DNA of 64,000 bases from Asparagopsis taxiformis (lineage: Eukaryota; Rhodophyta; Florideophyceae; Bonnemaisoniales; Bonnemaisoniaceae): positions 25,400 to 89,399 of the forward strand of contig JALQPE010000342.1 in assembly GCA_030407315.1 (NCBI GenBank), written 5' to 3'. How positions within the stretch are numbered: the first letter of the stretch is position 1; each line of letters opens with the position of its first letter. A program made the position numbers and the translations under genes. Below the pieces are notes generated by a model that worked only from the letters and a program-made list of their open reading frames with translations, was not told where the DNA came from and made no database searches. Below, piece by piece: positions 46,361 through 57,025 of the stretch.

Positions 46361-49300
46361 GTCGCCGCACGGGATGGCGTAGTTAGCCGTAGTAGCTTGA
46401 CCTGTTGTCGGAACTGTGCAGGTTTGAGTGCTTTGGTAAGGATGTCGGCGGCATTCGCGTTGGTAGGAATGTGGTTGACCGTGATTCGCCCTCGTTCAAT
46501 TTGTTCCTTGAGGAAGTGATATTTCACATCTATATGTTTGGACTTAGGGGTAGGATGTGAAGTGTTGGCGGTGGTTACGGCCCCAGCGTTGTCCATGAAT
46601 AAAGGTGTAGGTGTTCGTTCGGGGTGTTCTAAGTCGGCTAGTAGGTGGCGTATACAGTTGAGATGTTGCGCTGTGTGATAGCCGGCGACATATTCGGCGG
46701 CCCATGTGCTAGGAGCCACGAAGCGTTGGCGTTTTGATTGCCAAGCGATTGGCGCCCCGTTGTACATGATCACTGTGCCCGATGTGGAGCGTCGGGTGTT
46801 CGTACAGGCTGCAAAATCACTGTCCGAGTAGGCACTCAGAGTGTCGTTGAGTTTGGCGGAGTAGGTGATGCCGCATTCGGGGGTATCTTTGAGGTAGCGA
46901 AGGACGCGTAGTCCTGCTTGCCAGTGTAATTTTTGAGGATTGTGGGAGAAGCGTCCCAGGAATCCCGTGATGTAGGCGATGTCTGGGCGGGTCGAGTCGG
47001 CCAAATAGCGTAGGCTGCCAACCAGTGAGTTGTAGCTGTACGTTTTTGTATCTAACGGCTCTGTGAGCGTCTGGGTTGTGTTGATGAGGTCTGTGGCAAT
47101 TGGTGTGCTGGTTGTTTTCGCGCCCGTGAGGCCAAATGTGTGAAGTAGGGTTTGAATGTATGCTGGTTGATTGATTGTGATTCCACTTGGTGTGCGGTCT
47201 ACTTTCCAGCCCAGGATGTGTTGCACCGGACCGAGATCCTTGATTATGTATTTGGACTCTAGGTGTTGTTTGGCCAGTTTGCGAAGTCTTGGGCAGTTTG
47301 AGACGACAAGGAAGTCGTCGATAGTTATGACGAAGAAGACAAATTTAGTTTTGTCATGTTTAGACTTCAGAAAGAAGGTGCAGCTCTCGCTTGTTAGCCT
47401 TGTGAAGTTGTGCATGCTGAGATGCTGGGAGAGTCCTCGGGTGAATGTTGCGCACGCTTGTTTAGCACCGTACATATTGCCCGTCACTTTCCCAACACAG
47501 CCAGGGTATTTGTATGTACCGTCAAAACGTGGGGGCTGGTGGATGTACAGGGGTGTGTCGTCGCCAAATGTTTCGTGCAAAAAGGCTGACTCAATATCCC
47601 AGTGATGGGCGTCGTAGTTGTGTGCAGCTGCTATTGCCAGGGCGGTGCGGATGGCATCACGGTCAGCGACGGGAGAGGTAATTGCGTCTGGGTTGTAATG
47701 CTCGTTAGGTCGTTGGAGGTCGCCGCGTAGGTTGCATCTTGTCTTGCGCGTGTGCGGTATTCCGTGTGCATCCGTTTTTGTCTTGAGTACCATCTTGATT
47801 GGTAAGAGTTTGGTGCCAGGGGGTAGTTGGGATTTTGGAACGTATGTTATCGTTCCTCTAGATTCCAAAGAGTCTAATTCTTTGTTCCACGATTGAGCCC
47901 ATTCAGCTGCATCCGGAGCTGTGCGAGCTTCTGTCAATGTTTTTGGTGTGCTGAATGCTGTTTGACGTGGTTGTGGGGGTGCAGTTGTGCTTTTGGTCGT
48001 GATTGTGTTGCATGTTACCACTGGATCCTTGTTGGGATCATACGGTTTGAAATCGCGGGTGCGGCAACGACTGATTCGATTCGTTTGGGGGTCGTATAGT
48101 TGGTAATGATTCTCGTCCTGTCTTCCGATGTAGTGCAGGAGTTGTGCTCGCGGTTGTAATTTGTTTCGGGGTTGGCGGTCATGGACGTGGCCGAGTTGAC
48201 CGAACTTAAGGAATGTCGATACATCCGGTTTTGTACCATTCCACATGGTGATGGGCGGTTTGCCGTGGGCAGCGTGTGGTGAGTGGTTATGGTAATCTAC
48301 TGCGGAGTGGAGGGCATAGTCCCAGAGTGATGTTGGGAGGCCGGATGCGAGTAATAGAGATCGAGATGTTTCCATCAAGGTACGATTGATGCGTTCCGCC
48401 AATGCATTTTCTTGTGGGGTGTGTGGGATAGTGGTGTGTACGGTGATGTGTTCTTGGTGGTAGAAGTCCTGGAGATGCTTTGAAAGATATTCCTTGGCGT
48501 TATCCATGGTGATATCTGTTACTCGTATGGGTGACAGGGAGTGAAGGCGGGCTATGTATTGTTGTATGTGTGCTGCTGCGGTGTTTTTGTTAGGGGATAC
48601 TTTGATTTGGATGTATCTGCTGTACTCATCCAGAAATGTGGCAAAGTATTTGTTGTTATGTATGGAAGGTGGGCTGAAAGGGCCGCATACATCCGTGTGA
48701 ACGTGTGCGCCTAGAGAAGCCGTTCGTAGGCGTTTGTGGAATGGTGCAGAGATTTGCTTGCCCAATGCGCAGCCTGTGCAGGTTATTGGTGGTGGGGTAG
48801 ATTTGAGGATTGTGGGTAAGCCTTGTACCAGATCCTTTAACGCCAGTTGTTGGATACGGAGTGGGTGGAGATGACCAAGACGTAAGTGCCATTCGTGGAA
48901 GGCTTTGGTGATTTCATTGAGAGGGATTGTCGGAGGGGGCCTGAGGGGAGGATTGATTTGGATTATGGGTTTAGGGTTTGTATTAGTCATGATGAGCGGT
49001 GCTGTATGTGGTTTTGTATTTTGTTTCCTGGACGAACTGTCCATGTTATGGGGACTTGTTTTGTGTCGGTTGGTTGATGGTGTTGGTGGGGCGGTTGCCT
49101 CTGTTGTGGGAGGGGAGGAAGCTTTGCGTTGTGAGTGGGGTTGTATTATGGGGTCGGCGAATGTTACGCGTTTTTTGCGTGCAGTGGGTGAGACAGCTTT
49201 GTGTTGTTTTTGGCCTTCCTGTGGAGAGAGTGGCGGTATCCTGTGATTCGGAGTCGACCTCGCAGTGGTGGAAGAGGGGCCGTTAGTTGAGAGCTTAAAT

Positions 49301-51006
49301 GGTTTGGGTTGGGTTGTCCTGGGATTGTAAGCTCGAGGTGGAGTTTGTAGGTGTGGTGAGGGAAGAGACGGCGTCGAGGGTGTCTTTAGTGGTGCTCGTT
49401 TAGTGGGTTGTGCTCGTGCGCCATGGCTTTGTGGGGTATGCATAGTCACTGGCGGATCTGTGGATGGCATGGGGAGAAAGTAGAGATTGTTGCGTTGCGG
49501 TGCTATGGCGATTACGTGAGACTGGGGTGGCGGGGGCTGTCGACGAGTGATATATGCCGCGTCTTTTTGGAAGACAATGTCATGCTCTTGGGCAAGCTGT
49601 CCGACAGATAGTAAGTTATGCTGAGCATCTGGCATATAGACCGCGTGTGGGATATGGATGGGTGGGCTATGTGATAACGGTATGAAGAGTGGACCTTGGT
49701 GCGATATTGGGGCATGTTGGCCTGCTGCTGTTAAAGAGTGAGAAGGGGCATGTTTCATTGTTTGGTGTCGTTTGCGTGTATGGGTTGGCGATGCGCCAGA
49801 GTCAAGAAGATAGCAGTCGGAAGGGTAATTTATTTGAGGGTGAAAGGTGGAGTTCACGGATGGTTGTTCCGGGGCCGTTGTGTGTGGCGGGGATGCGGCA
49901 GTGTAATGTGCGGGGGGGTGTGATCGGTAATCGGGCTGGGAGGCTTCGCTGTGTTCATGTGAAAGTAAGTGAACTGGGGAGTGCTCCTGTGGAGTCGGTG
50001 GTAGGGTGAGGGGTGAGTGAAGAGTGTAGTTGGTGTGAATGGGAGGTGAGGGTGTTGTCTGTTGTTGTTGGAGTAAATGATGGCGGGTGACGCAATCCTC
50101 CGTATTGTGTGTCCGACTTCCATGCAATGTACACCACGGTCCGTAATGTCCTGTGGGGGGCGGTCTGTGTTTTGCCAGTGTGTACCTTTTGGATTTTTGT
50201 CCTTTCATGGGAGATCGTGGGTTGGGTCGAGAGTACATAGGGATGTAAGGAGCGTATGTTGGGGAAGGTACTGGTGGTGGGAGAGACATCCGCTGTTGGT
50301 AGTGTGGACTGTATGGTGGAGTCATGGTGGGTGGTGATGATATAGATGACGCGTTTTCGTGCTCGATTAGCATGGAATACACGAGTGCCAAAGACGGGCG
50401 CCTTCCATCATGGAAGTGGTGATAAGTTGCCAAGTCTCTGAGTAGTGAGGCGTGAGTGGGAGAGTCATACAGACCGTTGAGTACAAAGTGAAGTGTGGTC
50501 TGTTCATCCTCTATTTGAGGGAAGGATGCATGCATCATGGTCTCTCTCAGGGCATTGTGTTGTTGGATGTACTCCTGTATCGGTGCACCAGGGTTGTATG
50601 TTATCTGATTGGCCATGCGTCGCAGTGTCGCCTCAGAGTGTAACGGGTTGACTACAGATAGCTTCGTTTTCAGATGCTGGTACAAAACCGCTGTTGGGCT
50701 CGTGATGACTGAAGGAGCTATTCCACGGAGAATTTCCGGTGAGATATTTGGAAGCACCAGTAGACTCGCGAGGGCAGTCTTGTGCTGATGTTCTTTGTAA
50801 GCCTGTGGGTTCGTAGGCGTTGGAGGGGGCGGATCTTTCAGGAAGTCTGTTAGACCGTGTAATGTTGCGTGGCATGCAACAGTTTGGCTCCATTGAGGAA
50901 GATTGTGGGCGGTGAGTAGTGGGATGTCGAACCGTGGTGGGGGCGAGAGTGGTATAGGGGGATGGGTCGGTAAAGGGGAGAGGGGTGTAGGGTGTGGGTC
51001 AGTCAT
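46351..51006 (-). CDS. Copia C Gag-Pol polyprotein
   Basis: The frame is open up to 51306 inside the LTR. I chose the ATG at 51006 (MTDPHPTPL), which matches MPDPEPSPL in B and MADQPSTTS in D; this gives 1551 residues. Gag is followed by a CX2HX4HX4C knuckle (CTLHGSRTHNTEDC), the protease (LLDSGASPTH), a Pro/Thr-rich spacer, the integrase (HLRLGHLHPLRI, CTGCALGK, TDVCGPF, ITMDNAKEYL, PQENALAERINRT), the RT (HHWDIESAFLHE, ITIDDFLVV) and RNase H (YSDSDFAACTNTRRS, AEYVAGYHTAQH, MDNAGAV). The end motif is NAADILTKALKPAQF. All core catalytic residues are present and there is no frame break. Gag and Pol share one frame, as in many Copia elements. The stop falls within the first bases of the LTR. 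Confidence 0.96.
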   Translation of the reverse strand: MTDPHPTPLSPLPTHPPIPLSPPPRFDIPLLTAHNLPQWSQTVACHATLHGLTDFLKDPPPPTPTNPQAYKEHQHKTALASLLVLPNISPEILRGIAPSVITSPTAVLYQHLKTKLSVVNPLHSEATLRRMANQITYNPGAPIQEYIQQHNALRETMMHASFPQIEDEQTTLHFVLNGLYDSPTHASLLRDLATYHHFHDGRRPSLALVYSMLIEHENASSISSPPTMTPPYSPHYQQRMSLPPPVPSPTYAPYIPMYSRPNPRSPMKGQKSKRYTLAKHRPPPTGHYGPWCTLHGSRTHNTEDCVTRHHLLQQQQTTPSPPIHTNYTLHSPLTLPPTPQEHSPVHLLSHEHSEASQPDYRSHPPAHYTAASPPHTTAPEQPSVNSTFHPQINYPSDCYLLDSGASPTHTRKRHQTMKHAPSHSLTAAGQHAPISHQGPLFIPLSHSPPIHIPHAVYMPDAQHNLLSVGQLAQEHDIVFQKDAAYITRRQPPPPQSHVIAIAPQRNNLYFLPMPSTDPPVTMHTPQSHGARAQPTKRAPLKTPSTPSLPSPHLQTPPRAYNPRTTQPKPFKLSTNGPSSTTARSTPNHRIPPLSPQEGQKQHKAVSPTARKKRVTFADPIIQPHSQRKASSPPTTEATAPPTPSTNRHKTSPHNMDSSSRKQNTKPHTAPLIMTNTNPKPIIQINPPLRPPPTIPLNEITKAFHEWHLRLGHLHPLRIQQLALKDLVQGLPTILKSTPPPITCTGCALGKQISAPFHKRLRTASLGAHVHTDVCGPFSPPSIHNNKYFATFLDEYSRYIQIKVSPNKNTAAAHIQQYIARLHSLSPIRVTDITMDNAKEYLSKHLQDFYHQEHITVHTTIPHTPQENALAERINRTLMETSRSLLLASGLPTSLWDYALHSAVDYHNHSPHAAHGKPPITMWNGTKPDVSTFLKFGQLGHVHDRQPRNKLQPRAQLLHYIGRQDENHYQLYDPQTNRISRCRTRDFKPYDPNKDPVVTCNTITTKSTTAPPQPRQTAFSTPKTLTEARTAPDAAEWAQSWNKELDSLESRGTITYVPKSQLPPGTKLLPIKMVLKTKTDAHGIPHTRKTRCNLRGDLQRPNEHYNPDAITSPVADRDAIRTALAIAAAHNYDAHHWDIESAFLHETFGDDTPLYIHQPPRFDGTYKYPGCVGKVTGNMYGAKQACATFTRGLSQHLSMHNFTRLTSESCTFFLKSKHDKTKFVFFVITIDDFLVVSNCPRLRKLAKQHLESKYIIKDLGPVQHILGWKVDRTPSGITINQPAYIQTLLHTFGLTGAKTTSTPIATDLINTTQTLTEPLDTKTYSYNSLVGSLRYLADSTRPDIAYITGFLGRFSHNPQKLHWQAGLRVLRYLKDTPECGITYSAKLNDTLSAYSDSDFAACTNTRRSTSGTVIMYNGAPIAWQSKRQRFVAPSTWAAEYVAGYHTAQHLNCIRHLLADLEHPERTPTPLFMDNAGAVTTANTSHPTPKSKHIDVKYHFLKEQIERGRITVNHIPTNANAADILTKALKPAQFRQQVKLLRLTTPSRAATVG

Positions 51007-51253
51007 GTTTGCAGGAATTTTGTCCTCCAGTTCGAGTATGACCTGGGCATAGAGTTCGGAGGGAAGGTTTCGGATTTCTTGTTCGGCTGCTAGGAAGCGT
51101 GATCTAGCGCGCGAGTACTGATCGCAGCGTATGGCGCGATCGTGTTGCGATGATGGCTCAATTTTGGCAGATGATGTGCATGTTTGTGCGTGACGAGTCG
51201 CCGGGATCGGCGGATCTATTGTGGTGGGCGGGTGGAGATCGTTAGCGCTGGTA

Positions 51254-51270
51254 GGTCTGGTCCCATAACC
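51254..51270 (-). promoter_or_regulatory. Primer-binding site of Copia C
   Basis: GGTTATGGGACCAGACC in element orientation, directly after the 5' LTR. Its complement, GGTCTGGTCCCATAACC, looks like the anticodon arm of an initiator tRNA-Met (loop CCCATAA). Confidence 0.7.
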
Positions 51271-51390
51271 TGATGAGAATGTGGTAGTCTCCTGAGCGCA
51301 TACCACTTTTATTCCACTGCGTCGTCGGACGGCGATGGTTTAAATACTGTTCCTACTACTACTGTAATGCAGTGGTATGATCATCCGACA
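51271..51390 (-). repeat. 5' LTR of Copia C
   Basis: Identical 120 bp. It is followed on the plus strand by target duplicate CTATC. Confidence 0.95.
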
Positions 51391-52090
51391 CTATCAACAG
51401 CAACTAGGCATATGCAGGTCAATGCAGCTTATATACTCAACACCAGAAGTTGGCGCCGACCAACAGCATTAGCTCCCCGACGCTACGGTCAGCATCCGCT
51501 ACCCCACGCACTATCAGCAGCTTAGTATAGAGATATTAACTGCAGCTGAGTCAATAGCTCACATGGAGCGGGACAGCAATAATATCCGGCAGCTCACCTG
51601 GAGTGTGGAGGCACATCTGGCAGTTCACCTGGAACGCAGAAGCAATGCTGGTAGCTCACATGGAGCACAGCGGTGTTTATTATAAATAGCAGCATCTAGA
51701 GAAGCTAGAAAGAAAAAAGGCACGAGCGAGGGAGGGAGCGAAGTGGCTACGTGCCAAATCTATATTGCCAACCTACCTTGTAGAGCGTTCCACCCTCCAT
51801 CCGCATTCCAAATGGAATTTTTCACAACAGTACTGATATTTAATGACTGACAAACAACTCACTAATTACACTGCTTACAGCACAACTTAGTATTAATCTA
51901 ACCTCGCCGTCGACATCATCGCCGGAAAATAAAGTTTACATATTCTTGCCACAGGTTATCGGCCCATACGCACCACTGCGCTTCCCCAACGCCCAACCCT
52001 ATCTTCTTACACCTTCTCGCCCCTGCTCGAACTGCACGGCGACTACTGTGCGCTCTACTCGACAAGCACCGCGATATAACTAGCCCTATC
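51391..52090. other. Intergenic stretch with short imperfect repeats
   Basis: About four diverged units containing (C/T)AG(C/T)TCAC(A/C)TGGA occur between about 51555 and 51675, spaced unevenly by about 35-45 bp. No coding gene is recognised. The last bases before Copia D are CTATC. Confidence 0.45.
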
Positions 52091-52232
52091 TGTCGGATGA
52101 TCATTCCACTCGCATACTGCATTATAGTAGTAGTAGGAACAGTATTTAAACCGTCGCCGTCTGACTACGCAGAGGAATAAAGTAGTACGCGAGTGCGAGA
52201 CCACCTCAACTTCTGAAGTTGATGAATCATCA
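52091..52232 (+). repeat. 5' LTR of Copia D
   Basis: 142 bp, TGTCGGATGATCATTCC...GAATCATCA, with TATTTAAACC and GGAATAAAG. Same family as the Copia C LTR, with a longer 3' part. Confidence 0.85.
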
Positions 52233-52249
52233 GGTTATGGACCCAGACC
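52233..52249 (+). promoter_or_regulatory. Primer-binding site of Copia D
   Basis: GGTTATGGACCCAGACC right after the LTR. This is a tRNA-Met anticodon-arm type, as in A, B and C. Confidence 0.65.
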
Positions 52250-53095
52250 TACCAGCGTTAACGATCCCCACCCTCCCACCGCAATAGATTTGCCGATCGC
52301 GGCGACTCCACACACAAAATTTCGACATGCACAACACCAGACAACATTGAGACAGCACCGCAACACGATCGCGCCACACACTGCGATCGATACTCGCGTA
52401 CCAGATCACGCATCCTGGCAGCCGAACAAGAACTCCGAAATCTACCCTCCGAACTCTATGACCAAGCCATTCTCGAACTAGAGGACACTATCCCAGACAA
52501 CATGGCTGACCAGCCCTCGACAACCTCACCTATTCCCTTAACCGCTCTCCCTATCCATCCTCCGTATCCACCTCGATTCGACATCCCTTTACTCACCGCC
52601 CACAATTACTCCCAGTGGTGCCAAACCATTGAATGTCACGCAACATTACATGATCTAACACCGTTTTTGAAAGATCATCACCCTACTACGCCTACGGAGC
52701 CACAGGAATAAAAAGTAGATCAACACAAGACTGCTCTCGCGAGTCTACTGGTTCTTCGAAATATCTCACCCGAATTCCTCCGAGGAATTGCTCCATCGGT
52801 CATCAAGAGCCCCACATCGGTATTGTACCAGCATCTAAAAAACAAACTATCAGCAGTCAACCCGTTACGCTCTGAGGCCACACTGAGACGCATGGCCAAT
52901 CAGATAACATACACACCAGACACACCGATACAGGAGTACATCAACCAACACAATAATCTTCGAGAGGCAATGATGCAATCATCATTCCCTTTAATAGAAG
53001 ACGATCAGACCACCCTCCAATATGTACTCAACGGTCTATACGACTCTCCGACCCATGCCTCACTACTCCGAGACTTGGCAAATTATCACCACTTT

Positions 53096-53777
53096 TGTAG
53101 CAGGTAGAAATCCGCTGGAGCGGCAAACCACCCGACAGGTGTCCCGAGCCTCGGTAGAGGAAGTGGTAGAGCAGATGAACCTTATAGGTACCCAGCGGGT
53201 AGTCTCGTAAGAGAGAAGGTGTCGTTACCCGGAGGGGGTTGTGCGACAAAGGGGTGCTCACGCGAGCGGCGTATGGATAGAGCGAGTGACGTAATGCGTC
53301 GAGCTGTTGGCTAACCCTAAGGTTTTCCCGGAGAGGGGTTGAACAATAGGTATGCGAACACTGTTCCAGTGGGTCGTAATTCCACTTGAGTTTACGTTAC
53401 TCTAGAAACCGTGCCTACTGGCTATTCCAGTGGCAGTTTTATACTAAGTCTACTGTAAGCTAGGGTTAGTGGTTAGGAATAAATATCCAGTTAGTGACCA
53501 ATCAGAACCCAATTACTGGCGCTCGCCTACCCGCGAGGTCATTGCCAATAGGCTTACATTGTAATGTATGGCTGATCAGCCTAAGTTAAAATTTGCCCCC
53601 TGTGGGTCTTGGCCGGGGCCGATAGGCCCGAGTGGGGTTATTTGTCAGCCTTAGCTTGTCCCAAGTGTAGGAAACACGCCAGTTGGTTGGTGCCTTCTGA
53701 TTGGCACATCCCTTAAGTGGGCACCCAATAGGGAAGCGACACGGCTCGATCAGCGAGGACCGCCAGACGGTACGACA
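53096..53777. mobile_element. Solo-LTR-like insertion, 682 bp
   Basis: It begins TGTAGCAGG and ends TACGACA (a TGT...ACA edge pair). ACTTT is duplicated on both sides (53091-53095 and 53778-53782), and removing it restores the gag frame of Copia D. It contains no long reading frame but has AATAAATA and two CCAAT-type motifs. The most likely origin is an LTR element that lost its interior by LTR recombination. No second copy is in the window, so the family is unknown. Confidence 0.7.
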
Positions 53778-54538
53778 ACTTTCACGATGGAAGGCGTCCG
53801 TCCTTGGATCTCGTGTATTCTATGCTAATTGAAGACGAAAATGCGTCATCTATTTCATCACCGCATACAATGATCCAACCATACAGCCCACAACCCCACC
53901 AGCGGATGTCTTTACCACCTTTACTCCCTTCACCAACATACATCCCTTCCAATCACACGTATCCCCGAACCACCCCACCTTCACCAATACAGGGACGTAA
54001 GTACAAGAGATTCACATTGGAAAAACACAAACCGCCTCCCAAAGGCCATCACGGTCCATGGTGTACATTGCATGGAAGTCGTACACACAACACAGATGAG
54101 TGCGTCACACGGCAGCACTTACTACAACAACAACAGACAACTCCCCCACCTCTTGGCCACACCAACTACACTCTTCACTCACCACTCACACTACCATCTA
54201 CACCTCATGAGCACTCCCAGGCTGCCGCAAACCCACATGAATACAGCGAAGAATCCCAGACCCCTTATCCGTCATATCCCATAGCCCATTACACAGACGG
54301 CACATCTCCACACATAACAGCACAGGGACCCACAGACGTGCACTCTGCTCATCAACCTCAAATAAACTACTCTTCCGACTTCTATTTACTTGACTCAGGC
54401 GCATCACCAACCCATACACGACAACGAAATCAAACCATGATACACGCTCCTTCTCATTCTATAACAGCTGCCGACCATCACGCCCCAATGACACACCAAG
54501 GCCCACTAAACATACCGGTACCACGGAGCACACCCATA

Positions 54539-55339
54539 TGTGGTGCAATTTATGCCGCTAACGCGAACGCGGGTTGAACCGATATCAACGAGTTGAGTCC
54601 GCGTGCATCCGCGCTGAGTTAGTTCGTAAGCGAGCGTACGCGTGGCGAGCCGATTACGTGTCACGGTGCACCTGCGCGAACGCGTGCGAATGCGAGCCCG
54701 GCCCCACGTGTAGCGAATTCTACGAATTTCCCTTTATTTCCCTTTATTTCCCTTTTTTGGGTTTTTTTATGACGAAAGACTTTTTCCCAAATATTTCCCT
54801 TTTGCGTGCGAGCGAGCGGCCGCCGGCCGGCCGCGTAAGGACAGCCTGTCCTTTAGTAGTTAGCTATTAATGGTCGTTCTGATTCGCACCCTACCAATAA
54901 ACAGCCAGTACTTTCGCAGCTACGAGTTAAGCGTTGAGCGCGTCGCGAGGACCGATTGCGTTACGACGTCGCGTGCGGATTGCTCACGATCGCCGACGTA
55001 CGTGCGCGCGCGCCGCGTTTACCGACCGTCGAATTGCGTCGCACCGAGAGACCGCGCGTTGCGTCGCATACCGCTATGCCAGGGATTTACGACCCCTGCG
55101 TGGATAGTGTTGAGCTCGAGTTTACTCGGTGATCTCACCCTGAGATCACGGCTTGCGCCGGCCCGCGAATCCCGTGTTGCGACCGACCCTGCGCGTTCCG
55201 CCGTTGTACCACCCGATCGCCACCGCGACCGAGCGACGTGCGAAACGCAAGTTCAACCAGCGCGATCCGGTTCACCTCGCCCTGACACGGTTGCAATTCT
55301 AGAACTCCCTTAGCGATCGCCATCCCGGCTGGTCCTACA
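54539..55339. mobile_element. Solo-LTR-like insertion, 801 bp
   Basis: It begins TGTGGTGCA and ends TCCTACA. The flanks CCATA (54534-54538) and CTATA (55340-55344) look like a target duplication with one change, and removing the insert restores PIHIPHA in the protease region. It is rich in CpG and has a T-rich block with repeated TTTCCCTTTA near 54725-54770. No long protein is encoded. Unrelated in sequence to the 682-bp insertion. Confidence 0.6.
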
Positions 55340-56026
55340 CTATACATATCCCACATGCCGTACACATGCCTGACGCTCAACATAACTTACTGTCTGTAGG
55401 ACAACTTGCACAAGAATATGACGTAGTATTCCAAAAAGAAGCTGCATACATCACCCGCCAACAACCACCGCCACCATCCGGCTTTAAAGGACCTTGTAAA
55501 GGGCTTACCAAAAATCCTCAAGTCCACTCCACCAGTAATAACTTGCACGGGCTGCGCATTAGGCAAGCAAATCTCGGCACCATTCCGTACACGAACGCGC
55601 ACAGCACCTCTAGGTGCACACATTCACACGGATATATGCGGCCCTTTAAGCCCACCATCCCTGCACAACAACAAATACTTTGCCACGTTCATGGATGAGT
55701 ACAGCAGATATCTCCAAGTCAAAGTATCCCCCAACAAAAACACCGCCGCGGCGCACATCCAACAATACATTTCCCGCCTCCACTCTCTATCGTCCGTCTG
55801 AGTGACAGACATCACAATGGATAACGCCAAGGAATATCTCTCAAAGCCTCTTCGTGACTTCTATCAACAAGAACACGTCACAGTTCACACCACTATACCA
55901 CACGCCCCGCAGGAAAACGCATTGGCAGAACGCATCAATCGCAAATTGATGGAAACAACTAGATCCCTATTACTCGCTTCAGGCCTTCCAACGTCACTAT
56001 GGGACTACGCCCTGCATGCCGCCGTG

Positions 56027-56333
56027 CGTCTGTGTTTTCGGAAGTGGACGCGGACGTCCAGTCTCTCTAGTACGGGTCCTAGTCGGCCCCGAGATTTACT
56101 AGAACAAATGAACGTCCGCGTCCAAAAAAAAATAAAAATTTTTTGGATGCGGACGTCCACTTTCTCTAGTACATATGGCGGAATACTAGGGCCCGACATC
56201 CACTTTCTCTAGTACATATGGCGGAATACTAGGACCCGACATCCACTTTCTCTAGTACGTTTGGCGGAATACTAGGACCCGACATCCACTTTCTCTAGTA
56301 CATATGGCGGAATACTAGGAACCGACATCCAGT
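56027..56333 (+). repeat. Subterminal repeat block of E2
   Basis: Terminus CGTCTGTGTTTTCGG, a hairpin region with GACGCGGACGTCC arms, then four 43-bp units (GACATCCACTTTCTCTAG, then TACATATGGCGGAATACTAG). It is the inverted counterpart of 3972-4217. Confidence 0.8.
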
Positions 56334-56455
56334 ATACAATATATCAGCGAAAACCGGGAGGGAAGAAATTACAGCGGATGGTAAATTCAGGGCCCATATC
56401 GGACCGTATTTTATTCTCTCATTTAGGAAACTGCTCGTATACAATACGTCTCTCT

Positions 56456-56591
56456 AGAATAGGGAATACATATCTGGTCAGAATAGGAAATAAATACTCG
56501 GTTAGAATAGGAAATACGTATCTAGCCAGAATACGGAATATGTATCCAGCCAGAATACGAAATACGTATCCAGCCAGAATACAAAATACCT
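56456..56591 (+). repeat. 24-bp tandem repeats, about 5.7 units
   Basis: Units AGAATAGGAAATACGTATC plus TAGCC, with variants. In one frame they would read as an eight-residue repeat (RIGNTYLA), but nothing else supports coding. Confidence 0.8.
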
Positions 56592-57025
56592 GTCAGCATA
56601 TCGTCGATCACCCATCTCCCTCAATATCGCGTTCTCCTACCATCCGAACGCCATGCACCACCATTCGCACATACTTCAAGAACCCTCACGACCTTGATTA
56701 CAAAAAATCCGCTCCTTCCCAATTCCATCCCCGCTTTCTCGACACCACCCCAGCCCATTAAATCATCAAGACATCAAACACGAACATGGTCAGCAAAATC
56801 TTACACCACTTGAAACCCACTCTCACTTCTATCGTATGCCCGAAAATATACACATACCAGAAACACCTCACAGCTTCATTCCCCATCTTCCTAGATCCCT
56901 TCTTCACTCTCCTTCAGTCCTGCCGTTCCTGCTTCACCACTCCTGCATCACATACAAAACATCAACCCAACAGTCAGATTCAAAAGCAACGCTTACCACG
57001 ACAGATATCCTAGAAACTCCCTTAC

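Larger units (their letters stand above)
46241..51390 (-). mobile_element. Copia LTR retrotransposon C, full length, identical LTRs
   Basis: 120-bp LTRs at 46241-46360 and 51271-51390 are identical base for base. The target duplication is CTATC (46236-46240 and 51391-51395). A single gag-pol frame spans the interior. It is the best candidate for an active element in the window and the reference for reading Copia B and D. Confidence 0.96.
52091..56026 (+). mobile_element. Copia relic D, 5' part only, twice interrupted
   Basis: It starts with an LTR (52091-52232) of the Copia B/C family and carries gag, part of the protease and part of the integrase. It then ends abruptly at 56026, where transposon E2 begins in the middle of the integrase (after LWDYALHAAV). 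Two insertions (53096-53777 and 54539-55339), an in-frame stop and an internal deletion after the protease region show long decay. The 3' half and 3' LTR are absent from the window. Confidence 0.9.
52502..56026 (+). pseudogene. Copia D gag-pol fragment
   Basis: The start ATG is at 52502 (MADQPSTTS). A TAA at 52709-52711 interrupts gag, but the frame continues with QHKTALASLL as in Copia C. Gag is split at 53095 by the first insertion and resumes at 53783. The knuckle CTLHGSRTHNTDEC and protease site LLDSGASPTH follow. The second insertion splits the protease region at 54538/55340. Shortly after the QQPPPP stretch, about 650 bp present in Copia C are missing and the sequence jumps to the integrase (matching DLVQGLP, CTGCALGK and the CGPF region in another frame). 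A TGA lies at about 55800. The reading ends at the E2 insertion. Confidence 0.85.

Noticed and set aside
3972..56333. One 52-kb element bounded by the inverted 43-bp-repeat blocks
   Set aside because: The terminus side of both blocks faces inward and the right block interrupts Copia D at its terminus, so the bodies lie outside the pair.
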